A DNA stretch of 64,000 bases, from contig JAUYVI010000003.1 of assembly GCA_030715195.1 (NCBI GenBank), positions 90,960 to 154,959 of the forward strand. The letters run 5' to 3'. A model generated the notes under the pieces. The model saw only the letters and a list, made by a program, of their open reading frames with translations, was not told the origin of the DNA and ran no database searches. Shown here piece by piece: positions 43,585 through 51,704 of the stretch; within the stretch, counting starts at the first letter, position 1, and the number at the start of each line of letters is the position of its first letter. The position numbers and the translations under genes were made by a program. Source of the DNA: Dongia sedimenti. GTDB lineage: Bacteria; Pseudomonadota; Alphaproteobacteria; Dongiales; Dongiaceae.

Positions 43585-44844
43585 ATGATCCGGATTCTGG
43601 CGCTCTTGCTGGCGCTGTTCGTTTCATCCACGGCAATGGCCGAGGAATCGCCGGCCGATCCGCCGAAGCAGATCGGCCGCCTGGCGGCAATTTCAGGCGC
43701 CGTGACCTATTCTGCCGCCGCCGATGCTCCGGCTTCCGACATCACCGTCAACTATCCGCTGACCACCGGCAACCGGATCGCGACGCCGGCGCGCGGCCAT
43801 GCGGCGATCGATATCGCCGCGGGCCGGTTCTATCTCGACGGCGACAGCGCGGTGACCGTCGGCGCGCTCGGCCCCGGCACCGCGACGGTCTCGCTGGAGC
43901 AGGGTGCGCTCATTCTCCACGTCCTTCCCGGCGGCGCCGGGCAGGTTTTCGTCGTGCAGACGCCGCGCGGTGCGCTGCGCGCCGATCAGCCCGGCTATTT
44001 CGAGGTCGAGATCGACGATGGGTCCGGCGCGGTCGTGGTCTCCGCGCTTGAAGGCGGGGCGCAGTTCAACGATACGATCGTCCTGCCGCCAGGCACGCGC
44101 GCGCGCGTCGCCAAGGATGCAGCACCGGCGCTGGATGCCGCAGTGGAGGACGATTTCATCCGCCGCGTTGCCGCCGAGGTCGAGGCGTCCGGCGAGAACA
44201 AGCTCGAGGCGCCGACCCATGTCTCGCCGCAAACCACGGGCTTTCAGGCGTTGGAGCATTACGGCCTCTGGGTGGCGACCGAGCAATACGGCTGGGCCTG
44301 GGAGCCGCAAGTGCCGTCCGATTGGGCCCCGTACTCAAAGGGACGCTGGGTCGAGATCCCGCAACTGGGCCGGACTTGGATTGACGATTCACCCTGGGGC
44401 TTCGCGCCGTCGCATTACGGCCGGTGGACCGAGGTGAACGACCGGTGGGTCTGGGTTCCGGGCAACGCGGCCTCGGCATCCCTCGATGCACCGGCAGCGG
44501 TCAGTTTCTTCGGCACGCAAGGGCGGAACAGCCAGGGCGCCGTGGGCTGGGTCGCTCTCGGACCCGAGCAGCCCGTATTCGGGCCCGCGCCGGTCATCGT
44601 CAACAATGTGCGCGTGATCAACCCGCCGGATGTCGTCAACGTCACGAACGTCAACAACACCACAACCAACGTGACCGCCGTGACGAAGCCGGACCGTCGG
44701 CCGGCGGTGGTGCTGATCCCGAGCTTCCCGCCCAGCCCGCAACCCACTCCATCACCGGGCGGTGGCAGTCCCGCGTCGAACCTCACCGGCCTCGGCGCCG
44801 CGGGTGCGCCGATGCAGGGCGGGGTGCGCTTCCCGGGACGATAG
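43585..44844 (+). CDS. Secreted FecR-domain/DUF6600-type protein
   Basis: This 419-aa exported protein has a signal peptide (MIRILALLLALFVSSTAMA). A FecR-like beta domain follows at about residues 30-170 (GDSAVTVGALGPGTATVSLE, VQTPRGALRADQPGYFEVEI), then Trp/Tyr-rich repeats (YGLWVATEQYGWAWEPQVPS and WVEIPQLGRTWIDDSPWGFA) as in DUF6600, and a Pro/Gly-rich C-terminus. It is probably an envelope protein. It interrupts the usual phosphatase-infA adjacency. GGAGG precedes ATG 43585. Confidence 0.8.
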   Translation: MIRILALLLALFVSSTAMAEESPADPPKQIGRLAAISGAVTYSAAADAPASDITVNYPLTTGNRIATPARGHAAIDIAAGRFYLDGDSAVTVGALGPGTATVSLEQGALILHVLPGGAGQVFVVQTPRGALRADQPGYFEVEIDDGSGAVVVSALEGGAQFNDTIVLPPGTRARVAKDAAPALDAAVEDDFIRRVAAEVEASGENKLEAPTHVSPQTTGFQALEHYGLWVATEQYGWAWEPQVPSDWAPYSKGRWVEIPQLGRTWIDDSPWGFAPSHYGRWTEVNDRWVWVPGNAASASLDAPAAVSFFGTQGRNSQGAVGWVALGPEQPVFGPAPVIVNNVRVINPPDVVNVTNVNNTTTNVTAVTKPDRRPAVVLIPSFPPSPQPTPSPGGGSPASNLTGLGAAGAPMQGGVRFPGR

Positions 44845-44873
44845 GGCCGGGTCAGCCTGCCGTCATCGCCGCC

Positions 44874-45086
44874 TCACTGGGCGGCCTTGGCTTTTCCGGC
44901 CTTGATGTCGGTCACTGAATTGCCGCCGACATACCAGTCGTCCGACTCGACATCCTCGAACACGACCCAAACCGCTTCCTTCGGCAGCTGCGCCACCTCG
45001 CAGATGGTTTCGGTCACGCGGCGCGAGATTTCATCCTTCCGCTGCTTGGAGTGGCCCTTCAGGATGCGGATGTTCACGAACGGCAT
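44874..45086 (-). CDS. 4-Oxalocrotonate tautomerase family protein
   Basis: This 70-aa tautomerase has catalytic Pro1 exposed after Met removal (MPFVNIRILKGHSKQRKDEI) and a usual EAVWVVFEDVESDDWYVGG strand. It keeps an Arg-rich helix as in 4-OT/DmpI. Roles range from aromatic degradation to unknown. It is on the minus strand, divergent from infA across 234 bp. Confidence 0.88.
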   Translation of the reverse strand: MPFVNIRILKGHSKQRKDEISRRVTETICEVAQLPKEAVWVVFEDVESDDWYVGGNSVTDIKAGKAKAAQ

Positions 45087-45224
45087 GATGCTCCCCTCGA
45101 CTGTGGTGCCGCAGTATGCGATGCCGCCTGGGCACTGGCCATCCGAGAGATTTCCTGCCGTATCAGGGGCTTGGCGGGCAAGCCTGGGCATTCTGCGGAA
45201 AGGGCGGCTATGCCATTGCGAGAA

Positions 45225-45252
45225 TTGCGCTTTCGGCTTTTTGGAGTATGAT
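45225..45252 (+). promoter_or_regulatory. infA promoter
   Basis: TTGCGC and TATGAT are separated by 16 bp in the gap between the tautomerase and infA. Transcription would begin near 45259, giving a leader of about 60 nt. It is the best sigma-70-like match in the gap. Confidence 0.55.
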
Positions 45253-45320
45253 CCGCGCCGATTTCGCGCCGGGGCCAGGGGATACGGTCGGGGAGCGGCG
45301 CGGAGAAACCAGGAGATTTG

Positions 45321-45539
45321 ATGGCGAAAGAAGATCTGATCGAGTTCTCGGGCACCGTCACGGAATTGCTGCCGAATGCGATGTTCCGGGTGAAGCTCGA
45401 TAACGAGCACGAAGTGCTGGCGCATACATCCGGCAAGATGCGCAAGAACCGAATCCGCGTTCTGGCCGGCGACCGCGTGAATGTGGAAATGACGCCCTAC
45501 GATCTCACCAAGGGCCGCATCACATTCCGCTTCAAGTAA
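45321..45539 (+). CDS. infA: Translation initiation factor IF-1
   Basis: This 72-aa OB-fold factor binds the 30S ribosomal A site during initiation. It starts [18 protein letters not shown] and contains the conserved [19 protein letters not shown], ending ITFRFK. AGGAG lies 6 bp upstream of the ATG. maf follows 20 bp later. Confidence 0.98.
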   Translation: MAKEDLIEFSGTVTELLPNAMFRVKLDNEHEVLAHTSGKMRKNRIRVLAGDRVNVEMTPYDLTKGRITFRFK

Positions 45540-45559
45540 TCCAAGCTTCGACGACATAA

Positions 45560-46159
45560 ATGGCGGGGATGGACCGCCCGCAGGAACTGGTGCTGGCCTC
45601 CGCCTCGCCGCGCCGGCTCGATCTGTTGCGCCAGATCGGGATCGCGCCCGCGCGCGTCGATCCCGCCGAAATCGACGAGACGCCCGAAAAGGGCGAGCTG
45701 CCGGCGCATTATGCCAAGCGCATCGCCGCGGCGAAGCTCGGCGCCGTGGCGCCGCGCCATCCGGGAAGCTTCGCGCTGGCGGCGGATACCGTCGTGGCCT
45801 GCGGCCGGCGCATTCTGCCGAAGGCGGAAGACCAGAACACCGTGCGCCGCTGCCTGGAGCTGCTGAGCGGCCGGCGCCACCATGTGCTGGGCGCCATCGC
45901 CATTGCGGCGCCCGACGGCAGGCGCATCGAGCGGCTGGTCGATACGGCGGTCATCTTCAAGCGTCTCACCGAGGCGGAGATCGCCGCCTATGTCGCGGGC
46001 GGCGAAGGGCAGGGCAAGGCCGGCGGCTATGCCGTGCAGGGCCGGGCGGCTGTCTTCGTGCGCGCCATGTCGGGCTCCTACAGCAATGTGGTCGGCCTCT
46101 CGCTCTATGACATTGCCGCGATGCTGACCGGCCTGGGCTTCAAGTCCGACCATGGCTGA
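45560..46159 (+). CDS. maf: Maf/YhdE-like nucleotide pyrophosphatase
   Basis: This 199-aa house-cleaning NTPase hydrolyses non-canonical nucleotides such as dTTP/UTP or m7GTP. The motif SASPRRLDLLRQIG is at the start, and the active-site residues lie in ALAADTVVACGRRI and GKAGGYAVQGRAAVFV. It overlaps the RNase E/G gene by 8 bp, so the two are translated together. Confidence 0.93.
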   Translation: MAGMDRPQELVLASASPRRLDLLRQIGIAPARVDPAEIDETPEKGELPAHYAKRIAAAKLGAVAPRHPGSFALAADTVVACGRRILPKAEDQNTVRRCLELLSGRRHHVLGAIAIAAPDGRRIERLVDTAVIFKRLTEAEIAAYVAGGEGQGKAGGYAVQGRAAVFVRAMSGSYSNVVGLSLYDIAAMLTGLGFKSDHG

Positions 46160-47099
46160 CCAGGTCTTCATCTCCCTCGGCCCCGACCGCGCCGAGCTGT
46201 TCCGCTGGTCCACGGACAGGCTGGTCCAGGCGACCACCGAGCGGGAAGGCGAGGGCGGTCCGGCGGGCGGCATTCATCTCGGCCGCGTGGTGAAGCTGGA
46301 TCGCACGCTCAACGCGGCTTTCGTCGAGATCGGGCTCGCGCGCCCCGGCCTGCTGCCGCTGAAGAAGCATGACAGCCTTTCCGAAGGCGATGCCATCGCG
46401 GTACAGGTGCGTCGCGACTCACGCGAGGACAAGGGCGTGCGGCTCGCACGCTTCAACGCCAAGCCCAACCTGCTGGCCGACAAGCATCCGCCGGCCCTGC
46501 TGATACCGCCGCCGATGCTCTGGCAGACAGCCTTGCGTGCCCTGGTGCCGGAGCGCGTCGATGCGATCCACTGCGACCGCCGCGGCGACGGCGAAAAAAT
46601 CATCGCCACGGCGCCGGAGCTTGCCAAGAAGGTGCAGCACACGCCGCGCCGCAATTGGGAAATGAACGACGCCGCGGCGAACGAGGAGATCGCGGCCGCC
46701 CTACAGGAGGAAGTACCCCTCTCGAGCGGCGGCAGCCTGCTGTTCGAGCCGGTCCGGACCCTCTGTGCGATCGACGTCAACAGCGGCGACGCCGGCGCGC
46801 GACGCGGTGAGGGCGGCGGCATCAACGAGACGGCACTCGCCGTCAATCTGGCGGCCGCCCGGGAAATCCCGATCCAGCTCGCCTTGCGCAATATCGGCGG
46901 CGTGATCGTCATCGACTTCATCGACATCGAGCATCGCGGCAAGCGCGACCAGGTGGTCGAGGCCCTGCGCGAGGCGGTGATCGTCGACCCGGCGATCGAC
47001 TGGGTCGGCAACATGTCGCGCCTCGGCCTGGTCGAGTTGAAACGCCGCCGTTCCGGCCCCACCTTGGCCGAGATGTGGTTGAAGAGAACGCAAGGCTAG
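46152..47099 (+). CDS. Ribonuclease E/G family protein, short form
   Basis: This 315-aa RNase E/G-type protein is much shorter than RNase E or G. An S1-like part (GGIHLGRVVKLDRTLNAAFV, GLARPGLLPLKKHD) is followed by the DNase-I-like domain with ligands in CAIDVNSGDAG and VIVIDFIDI. The zinc-link and C-terminal scaffold are missing, so activity on RNA is likely but may be restricted. This short type is usual between maf and yacG in alphaproteobacteria. Confidence 0.85.
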   Translation: MADQVFISLGPDRAELFRWSTDRLVQATTEREGEGGPAGGIHLGRVVKLDRTLNAAFVEIGLARPGLLPLKKHDSLSEGDAIAVQVRRDSREDKGVRLARFNAKPNLLADKHPPALLIPPPMLWQTALRALVPERVDAIHCDRRGDGEKIIATAPELAKKVQHTPRRNWEMNDAAANEEIAAALQEEVPLSSGGSLLFEPVRTLCAIDVNSGDAGARRGEGGGINETALAVNLAAAREIPIQLALRNIGGVIVIDFIDIEHRGKRDQVVEALREAVIVDPAIDWVGNMSRLGLVELKRRRSGPTLAEMWLKRTQG

Positions 47100-47111
47100 G
47101 CGAGCGTCTTC

Positions 47112-47291
47112 ATGGCGAAATGTCCAAACTGCGGCAAGCCGGTGGTGGTGGAGTTCCGCCCCTTCTGCTCGGCCCGCTGCAAACAGGTCGATTTGAACCG
47201 CTGGTTTAGCGAGAGCTACCGCGTTCCCGTGGGCAACGTAGACGAGGATGAGGACGAAGCCGCGCGGCCGGACCGGTCGGAAGAGCCCTGA
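47112..47291 (+). CDS. yacG: DNA gyrase inhibitor YacG (zinc-binding)
   Basis: This 59-aa protein has a four-Cys zinc site in CPNCGKP and FCSARCKQVDL, followed by NRWFSESYRVP and an acidic tail. YacG binds gyrase and inhibits it in vitro. It is in its usual place after the RNase gene and before tRNA-Phe. Confidence 0.92.
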   Translation: MAKCPNCGKPVVVEFRPFCSARCKQVDLNRWFSESYRVPVGNVDEDEDEAARPDRSEEP

Positions 47292-47437
47292 TCGCCGCTA
47301 AAGCCTTATTTCGGGCCGGTTTTCCGCCCGATCCCACGGCGCTGGACAAGGCCGTTCAACTTCACTAAAAAGCCGCGATCCGCGTCGGGGGACACCAACC
47401 CAGGGCTTGCGCCCGCAGCCCCGACATTTCCGGACAT

Positions 47438-47513
47438 GCCCGGGTAGCTCAGTTGGTAGAGCACGTGACTGAAAATCACGGTGTCGGTGGTTCAACTCCG
47501 CCCCCGGGCACCA
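47438..47513 (+). tRNA. tRNA-Phe (anticodon GAA)
   Basis: The acceptor stem GCCCGGG pairs with CCCGGGC. The D-arm has AGCTCAGTTGGTAGAGC, the anticodon loop CTGAAAA gives GAA, and the T-arm has GGTTCAACTCC. CCA is encoded at 47511-47513. It closes the housekeeping block. Confidence 0.97.
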
Positions 47514-47661
47514 CTCTCCCGCTCTGACATCAGGACGAATTGATCGAGCGCAAGCCCTCCCGAAACGGCGCGCGCGAATAAGGCCTGCTTAGGTGGAACG
47601 TTGGCCGCTGGATCGGCTTGGTGAGTGCCGGACAAGCCGGCCGAACCCAAAGGATCCTGCC

Positions 47662-48249
47662 ATGGCCAAAGCATCAGCCCAGAAGAAATCCGTCGACGCC
47701 GAAGAGAATACCCGCAACCCCGGAGCGAAGGACGCCATCGCCCTGTTGAAAGCCGACCACAAGGAAGTGGCGGCGATGTTCGAGGAGTTCCTCGCCGGCG
47801 ATCTCGATGACGATGCCAAGGACGAACTGGCCGGAAAGATCTGCCAGGCGCTCAGCGTCCACGCCCAGATCGAGGAAGAGATCTTCTATCCGGCCGCCCG
47901 CGAGGCGGTGAGCTCGGATGACGAGGACCTGCTGGACGAAGCGGAGGTCGAGCACGGCTCGATCACCGACCTGGTCACCGCGGTCGAGGAGCACGAGGAC
48001 GATGCGCTGTTCGATGCCCAGATCAAGGTGATGAGCGAATGGGTGAAGCACCACGTCAAGGAAGAAGAGACCGAGCTGTTTCCGAAGCTGCTGAAGACCG
48101 ACATGGACATGAAGGAACTCGGCGCCGCCATGGCCGCGCGCAAGGAAGAGCTGATGGAGGAATACGACGCCGCGTCGGATGACGACGAGGCCGACGAAGA
48201 TGCCGGCGACGAGAAGGCCGCCGACGAAGAAGACGAAGACGAGAAGTAG
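47662..48249 (+). CDS. Hemerythrin HHE-domain protein with acidic tail
   Basis: This 195-aa cytoplasmic protein is a helical hemerythrin-like bundle with His/Glu ligands in LLKADHKEVAAMFEEF, LSVHAQIEEEIFYP, EAEVEHGSITDL and WVKHHVKEEETELFPKLL, predicted to hold a diiron site. The last 30 residues are almost only Asp, Glu, Ala and Lys. It may sense or store oxygen or NO. A Rho-independent terminator follows. Confidence 0.9.
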   Translation: MAKASAQKKSVDAEENTRNPGAKDAIALLKADHKEVAAMFEEFLAGDLDDDAKDELAGKICQALSVHAQIEEEIFYPAAREAVSSDDEDLLDEAEVEHGSITDLVTAVEEHEDDALFDAQIKVMSEWVKHHVKEEETELFPKLLKTDMDMKELGAAMAARKEELMEEYDAASDDDEADEDAGDEKAADEEDEDEK

Positions 48250-48272
48250 AAGTCGCGCATAGCTTGCGACAG

Positions 48273-48306
48273 CCGGCCGCGGGCGAAATCCCGGGGCCGG
48301 TTTTTT
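48273..48306 (+). terminator. Rho-independent terminator after the hemerythrin gene
   Basis: An 11-bp stem with one mismatch (CCGGCCGCGGG against CCCGGGGCCGG) closes a 6-nt loop and is followed directly by six T. It is the clearest intrinsic terminator in the window. Confidence 0.92.
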
Positions 48307-48398
48307 ATTGCCGATCGCCGCCGGTGCGCGCCTGCACATCGACCCGGCGTCTCCGGGATGCTATTCAGGGCCCGGATGTATTCCGGGAGCACCCAGCC

Positions 48399-50630
48399 AT
48401 GCTGCGGCAGAAGCGGTTCCAGAAGCGGGAAGAGCGCGCGGTCAACCGCGACACTTTCGTGCAGGAGGAGGCCAGCCTCGGCCTCACCGTCATGGACAGC
48501 CCGAACGATCCCCAGCCTAGCCTGCGGCTGGAAGCGGGCCGGGTCGTGGAGATCGACGGGCGCGCCGAGGCCGATTTCGATGTGATCGACCGCTACATCG
48601 CGCGCTATGCCATCAACACCGAGACCGCGGTCGAGGCGATGGCGATGGACTCGCTGCTGCTCGCCCGCATGCTGGTCGATATCAACACCCCGCGGAAGCG
48701 CCTGGTGCAGCTGCTCTCGGGCTGCACGCCGGCCAAGCTCTGTTCGATCGTCTCGCATCTCAACGTGGTCGAGATGATGATGGCGCTGCAGAAGATGCGG
48801 GCGCGCCGTCGCCCCGGCAACCAGGCCCATGTCACCAACTGGCGCGAGAATCCGGCTCTCATGGCCGCCGACGCCGCCGAAGCGGCGCTGCGCGGCTTCG
48901 ATGAGCTGGAGACCACCTGCCGCGTCGCCCGCATGGCACCGTTCAACGCGCTCGCGATCCTGGTCGGCTCGCAGACGCCGCGCGGCGGCGTGCTCACCCA
49001 ATGCGCGGTGGAGGAGGCGCTGAACCTGCGCCTCGGCCTCAAGGGGCTGACCTCCTATGCCGAGACCCTCTCGGTCTACGGCACCGATGAATCCATGCGC
49101 GACGGCGACGACACGCCCTGGTCCAAGGGCTTCCTCGCCTCGGCCTATGCGTCGCGCGGGATCAAGATCCGCTTCACCTCCGGCACCGGATCCGAGACCC
49201 TGATGGGCTGGGAGGCCGGGCGCTCGATGCTCTATCTGGAAGCGCGCTGCCTGATGATCGCCAAGGGGGCCGGCGCGCAGGGCGTGCAGAACGGCTCGAT
49301 CTCCTGCGTCGCCTTGCCCTCGGCCTTGCCGGGCGGCGTGCGGGCGATCCTGGCGGAGAATCTGATCGCGGCCGCACTCGGTCTCGAGGTCGCCTCGGGC
49401 AACGACGCCATGTCCTCGCATTCCGACATGCGCAAGGCGGCGAAGCTGATGCTGCAATTCCTGCCCGGCACGGATTTCATCACTTCGGGCTACAGTTCCA
49501 TGCCGCGCAAGGACAATATGTTCGGCGGCGGCAATTTCGACGCCGACGATCTCGACGACTGGATGATCATCCAGCGCGACATGCGGGTCGATGCGGGGAT
49601 CGAGCCGGTGCGCGAGGCGGAGGTGCTGGCGGCGCGCCGGCGCGGCGCCCAGGCGATCCAGGCCGTGTTCCGCGGCCTCGGCTTCCCGGAGATTGGCGAC
49701 GCCGAGGTCGAGGCGGCGACCACCGCCTATGCCTCCGACGACATGCCGGAACGCGATCTGGTCAGGGACCTGGCCGCCGCCGATGCCTTCCTCGACGGTC
49801 CGCTGACCGCCTTCGACGTTGCGGATGCTCTGGCGAAAGCCGGCTTCGCGGACATCGCCGAGAACATCCGCGGCATGCAGCGCGTCCGCGTTTCCGGCGA
49901 CTATCTGCAGCCGGCCGCGATCCTTGCCAAGGACTTCACCACCGAGAGCGCATTTACCGACGGCAACGACTATCTCGGCCCGGGCACCGGCTTTCGCCTG
50001 GAAGGCGAGGCCTGGCGCAAGATCGCCGCCATCCCCCAAGCCCGCTCCGCCGAGGAGATGGTGCCGATCTCCAGCGGCAAGGCGGGCATCGTCCTGCGCG
50101 AGAGAGGGCCTGCGGCGGTCGGCACGGAGCCTGAAGTCGTGGTCGCCCTCGGCCCGGCCTTCGCCGACACGCTCGACACCACGCTTTGCGGCCTCAGCCA
50201 TGGCGAGACCTTGCGCGCGATTCTGGCCGGCATCGCGAGCCAGGGCATCAAGGCCCGCATCGTGAAGGTCTTCGCCACCGCCGACTGCGGGATGATCGGC
50301 CACGAGGGCGCACGGCTCAGCGGCTCCGGCATCGCCATCGGCCTGCAATCCAAGGGCACCGCCGTCATCCAGCGCAAGGGCCTGGCGCCGCTCAACAACC
50401 TGGAGCTCTTCGCCCAGGCGCCCTTGCTCTCGCGCGAGGCCTATCGCCAGATCGGCGCGAATGCCGCCGGTCACGCGCTGCGCCGTCCGCCGACTCCCGT
50501 TCCGGTCAAGGTCGACAACATGGCGCGGCTGCGGCTGATCGTGCACGCGCTCCTGATGCACAAGCGCGAAGTCGCCTGCGTGCAGCGCGGCCGTGCCGTC
50601 GTCGACATGGACGTCATCCATGACGCGTGA
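48399..50630 (+). CDS. pduCD: B12-dependent diol/glycerol dehydratase, large and medium subunits fused
   Basis: This 743-aa protein carries the large (alpha) subunit in about residues 1-553 and the medium (beta) subunit in about 575-743. All known active-site residues of the Klebsiella diol dehydratase alpha subunit are present with a constant shift of one: Gln142, His144, Glu171, Glu206, Glu222, Gln297, Asp336, Ser363. The beta part matches in GPAFADTLDTTLCGLSHG and LSGSGIAIGLQSKGTAVIQR. It should convert a 1,2-diol or glycerol to the aldehyde using adenosylcobalamin. The small subunit follows, overlapping by 11 bp. No reactivase or shell genes are nearby. Confidence 0.93.
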   Translation: MLRQKRFQKREERAVNRDTFVQEEASLGLTVMDSPNDPQPSLRLEAGRVVEIDGRAEADFDVIDRYIARYAINTETAVEAMAMDSLLLARMLVDINTPRKRLVQLLSGCTPAKLCSIVSHLNVVEMMMALQKMRARRRPGNQAHVTNWRENPALMAADAAEAALRGFDELETTCRVARMAPFNALAILVGSQTPRGGVLTQCAVEEALNLRLGLKGLTSYAETLSVYGTDESMRDGDDTPWSKGFLASAYASRGIKIRFTSGTGSETLMGWEAGRSMLYLEARCLMIAKGAGAQGVQNGSISCVALPSALPGGVRAILAENLIAAALGLEVASGNDAMSSHSDMRKAAKLMLQFLPGTDFITSGYSSMPRKDNMFGGGNFDADDLDDWMIIQRDMRVDAGIEPVREAEVLAARRRGAQAIQAVFRGLGFPEIGDAEVEAATTAYASDDMPERDLVRDLAAADAFLDGPLTAFDVADALAKAGFADIAENIRGMQRVRVSGDYLQPAAILAKDFTTESAFTDGNDYLGPGTGFRLEGEAWRKIAAIPQARSAEEMVPISSGKAGIVLRERGPAAVGTEPEVVVALGPAFADTLDTTLCGLSHGETLRAILAGIASQGIKARIVKVFATADCGMIGHEGARLSGSGIAIGLQSKGTAVIQRKGLAPLNNLELFAQAPLLSREAYRQIGANAAGHALRRPPTPVPVKVDNMARLRLIVHALLMHKREVACVQRGRAVVDMDVIHDA

Positions 50631-50958
50631 ACCGGAGGAGGCGGATCTCCGCCGCAAGATCGGCCCGGAGGATGTCACCATCAGCCGGGAGACCCTGCTG
50701 GCCCAGGCCGCGCGCGCCGAGGCCGAGGGGTACCCGCAACTCGCCCGCAACTTCCGCCGCGCCGCCGAGCTGACCGCGATCCCGAACGACGTGCTGCTGC
50801 AAACCTATGAAAAGCTACGGCCCTATCGCAGCACCTATTACGCCCTGCTGGCGCTCAGCCAGGAAATTTCCGCCCGCTACGACGCGCCGGAGACCGGCGA
50901 ATACATCCGCCAGGCCGCCGAAGCCTACCGCGCCAAAGGCCTGCTCGCGGAAGAGTAG
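50620..50958 (+). CDS. pduE: Diol/glycerol dehydratase small subunit
   Basis: This 112-aa gamma subunit is shorter than PduE (about 170 aa); the N-terminal extension that drives encapsulation in shell-bearing bacteria is reduced. The core is kept: ISRETLLAQAARAEAEGYP, LARNFRRAAELTAIPNDVLL and YEKLRPYRSTYYALLAL. Its ATG lies within the end of the fused subunit gene. Confidence 0.9.
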   Translation: MTREPEEADLRRKIGPEDVTISRETLLAQAARAEAEGYPQLARNFRRAAELTAIPNDVLLQTYEKLRPYRSTYYALLALSQEISARYDAPETGEYIRQAAEAYRAKGLLAEE

Positions 50959-50999
50959 GGCGTTTCCCACTTTCATCGCATCGAACATTGGAGGATCAC

Positions 51000-51704
51000 A
51001 TGGCCACAGAGAAAGTCGCGATCGTCACCGCCGGCGGCAGTGGAATGGGTGCCGCGGCGGCGAAACGCCTGGCCGCGGACGGATACAAGGTCGCCATTCT
51101 CTCTTCGTCCGGCAAGGGCGAGGCGCTGGCGAAGTCCTTGGGCGGCATCGGCGTCACCGGCTCGAACCAGTCCAATGACGATGTGAAGAAGCTCGTCGAC
51201 CAGACGGTCTCGGCCTGGGGCAGGATCGACGTGCTGGTGAACAGCGCAGGCCACGGGCCGCGCAAGCCGATCCTGGAGCTCACCGACGAGGACTGGCACA
51301 AGGGCATGGACGTCTATTTCCTGAGCGTCGTTCGTCCGACCCGCCTGGTGACGCCGGTGATGCAGAAGCAGAAATCCGGCTCGATCATCAACATTTCGAC
51401 CGCCTGGGCTTTCGAGCCGAGCGCCATGTTCCCGACCTCGGCGGTCGCCCGGGCCGGGCTTGCGTCCTATACCAAGATCTTTGCCGACACCTATGCGGCG
51501 GAGAACATCCGCATGAACAACGTATTGCCGGGCTGGATCGACAGTCTCCCGGCGACCGATGAGCGCCGTGACAGCGTGCCGATGAAGCGCTACGGCACCA
51601 GCGAGGAGATCGCCGCGACGATCGCCTTCCTGGCCTCCGACGGCGCCGCCTACATCACCGCCCAGAACATCCGGGTCGATGGCGGCATCACCCGTTCGAC
51701 TTGA
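51000..51704 (+). CDS. SDR-fold protein lacking the Tyr-x3-Lys catalytic pair
   Basis: This 234-aa short-chain dehydrogenase-like protein has the cofactor motif TAGGSGMGAAAAKRLA and NSAG, with Ser133 in NISTAWAF. Where classical SDRs have YxxxK, it has Phe144 and Ala148 (MFPTSAVARAGLASYTK). I recall a group of SDR proteins sharing the FPTSAV motif. It may bind NAD(P) and a ligand without classical catalysis. GGAGG precedes ATG 51000; it starts 41 bp after pduE. It overlaps the convergent dehydrogenase by 17 bp. Confidence 0.82.
   Translation: MATEKVAIVTAGGSGMGAAAAKRLAADGYKVAILSSSGKGEALAKSLGGIGVTGSNQSNDDVKKLVDQTVSAWGRIDVLVNSAGHGPRKPILELTDEDWHKGMDVYFLSVVRPTRLVTPVMQKQKSGSIINISTAWAFEPSAMFPTSAVARAGLASYTKIFADTYAAENIRMNNVLPGWIDSLPATDERRDSVPMKRYGTSEEIAATIAFLASDGAAYITAQNIRVDGGITRST

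Noticed and set aside
47886-50750. Minus-strand open frame of 954 codons
   Set aside because: Antisense to the diol dehydratase and hemerythrin genes, which have exact family motifs.
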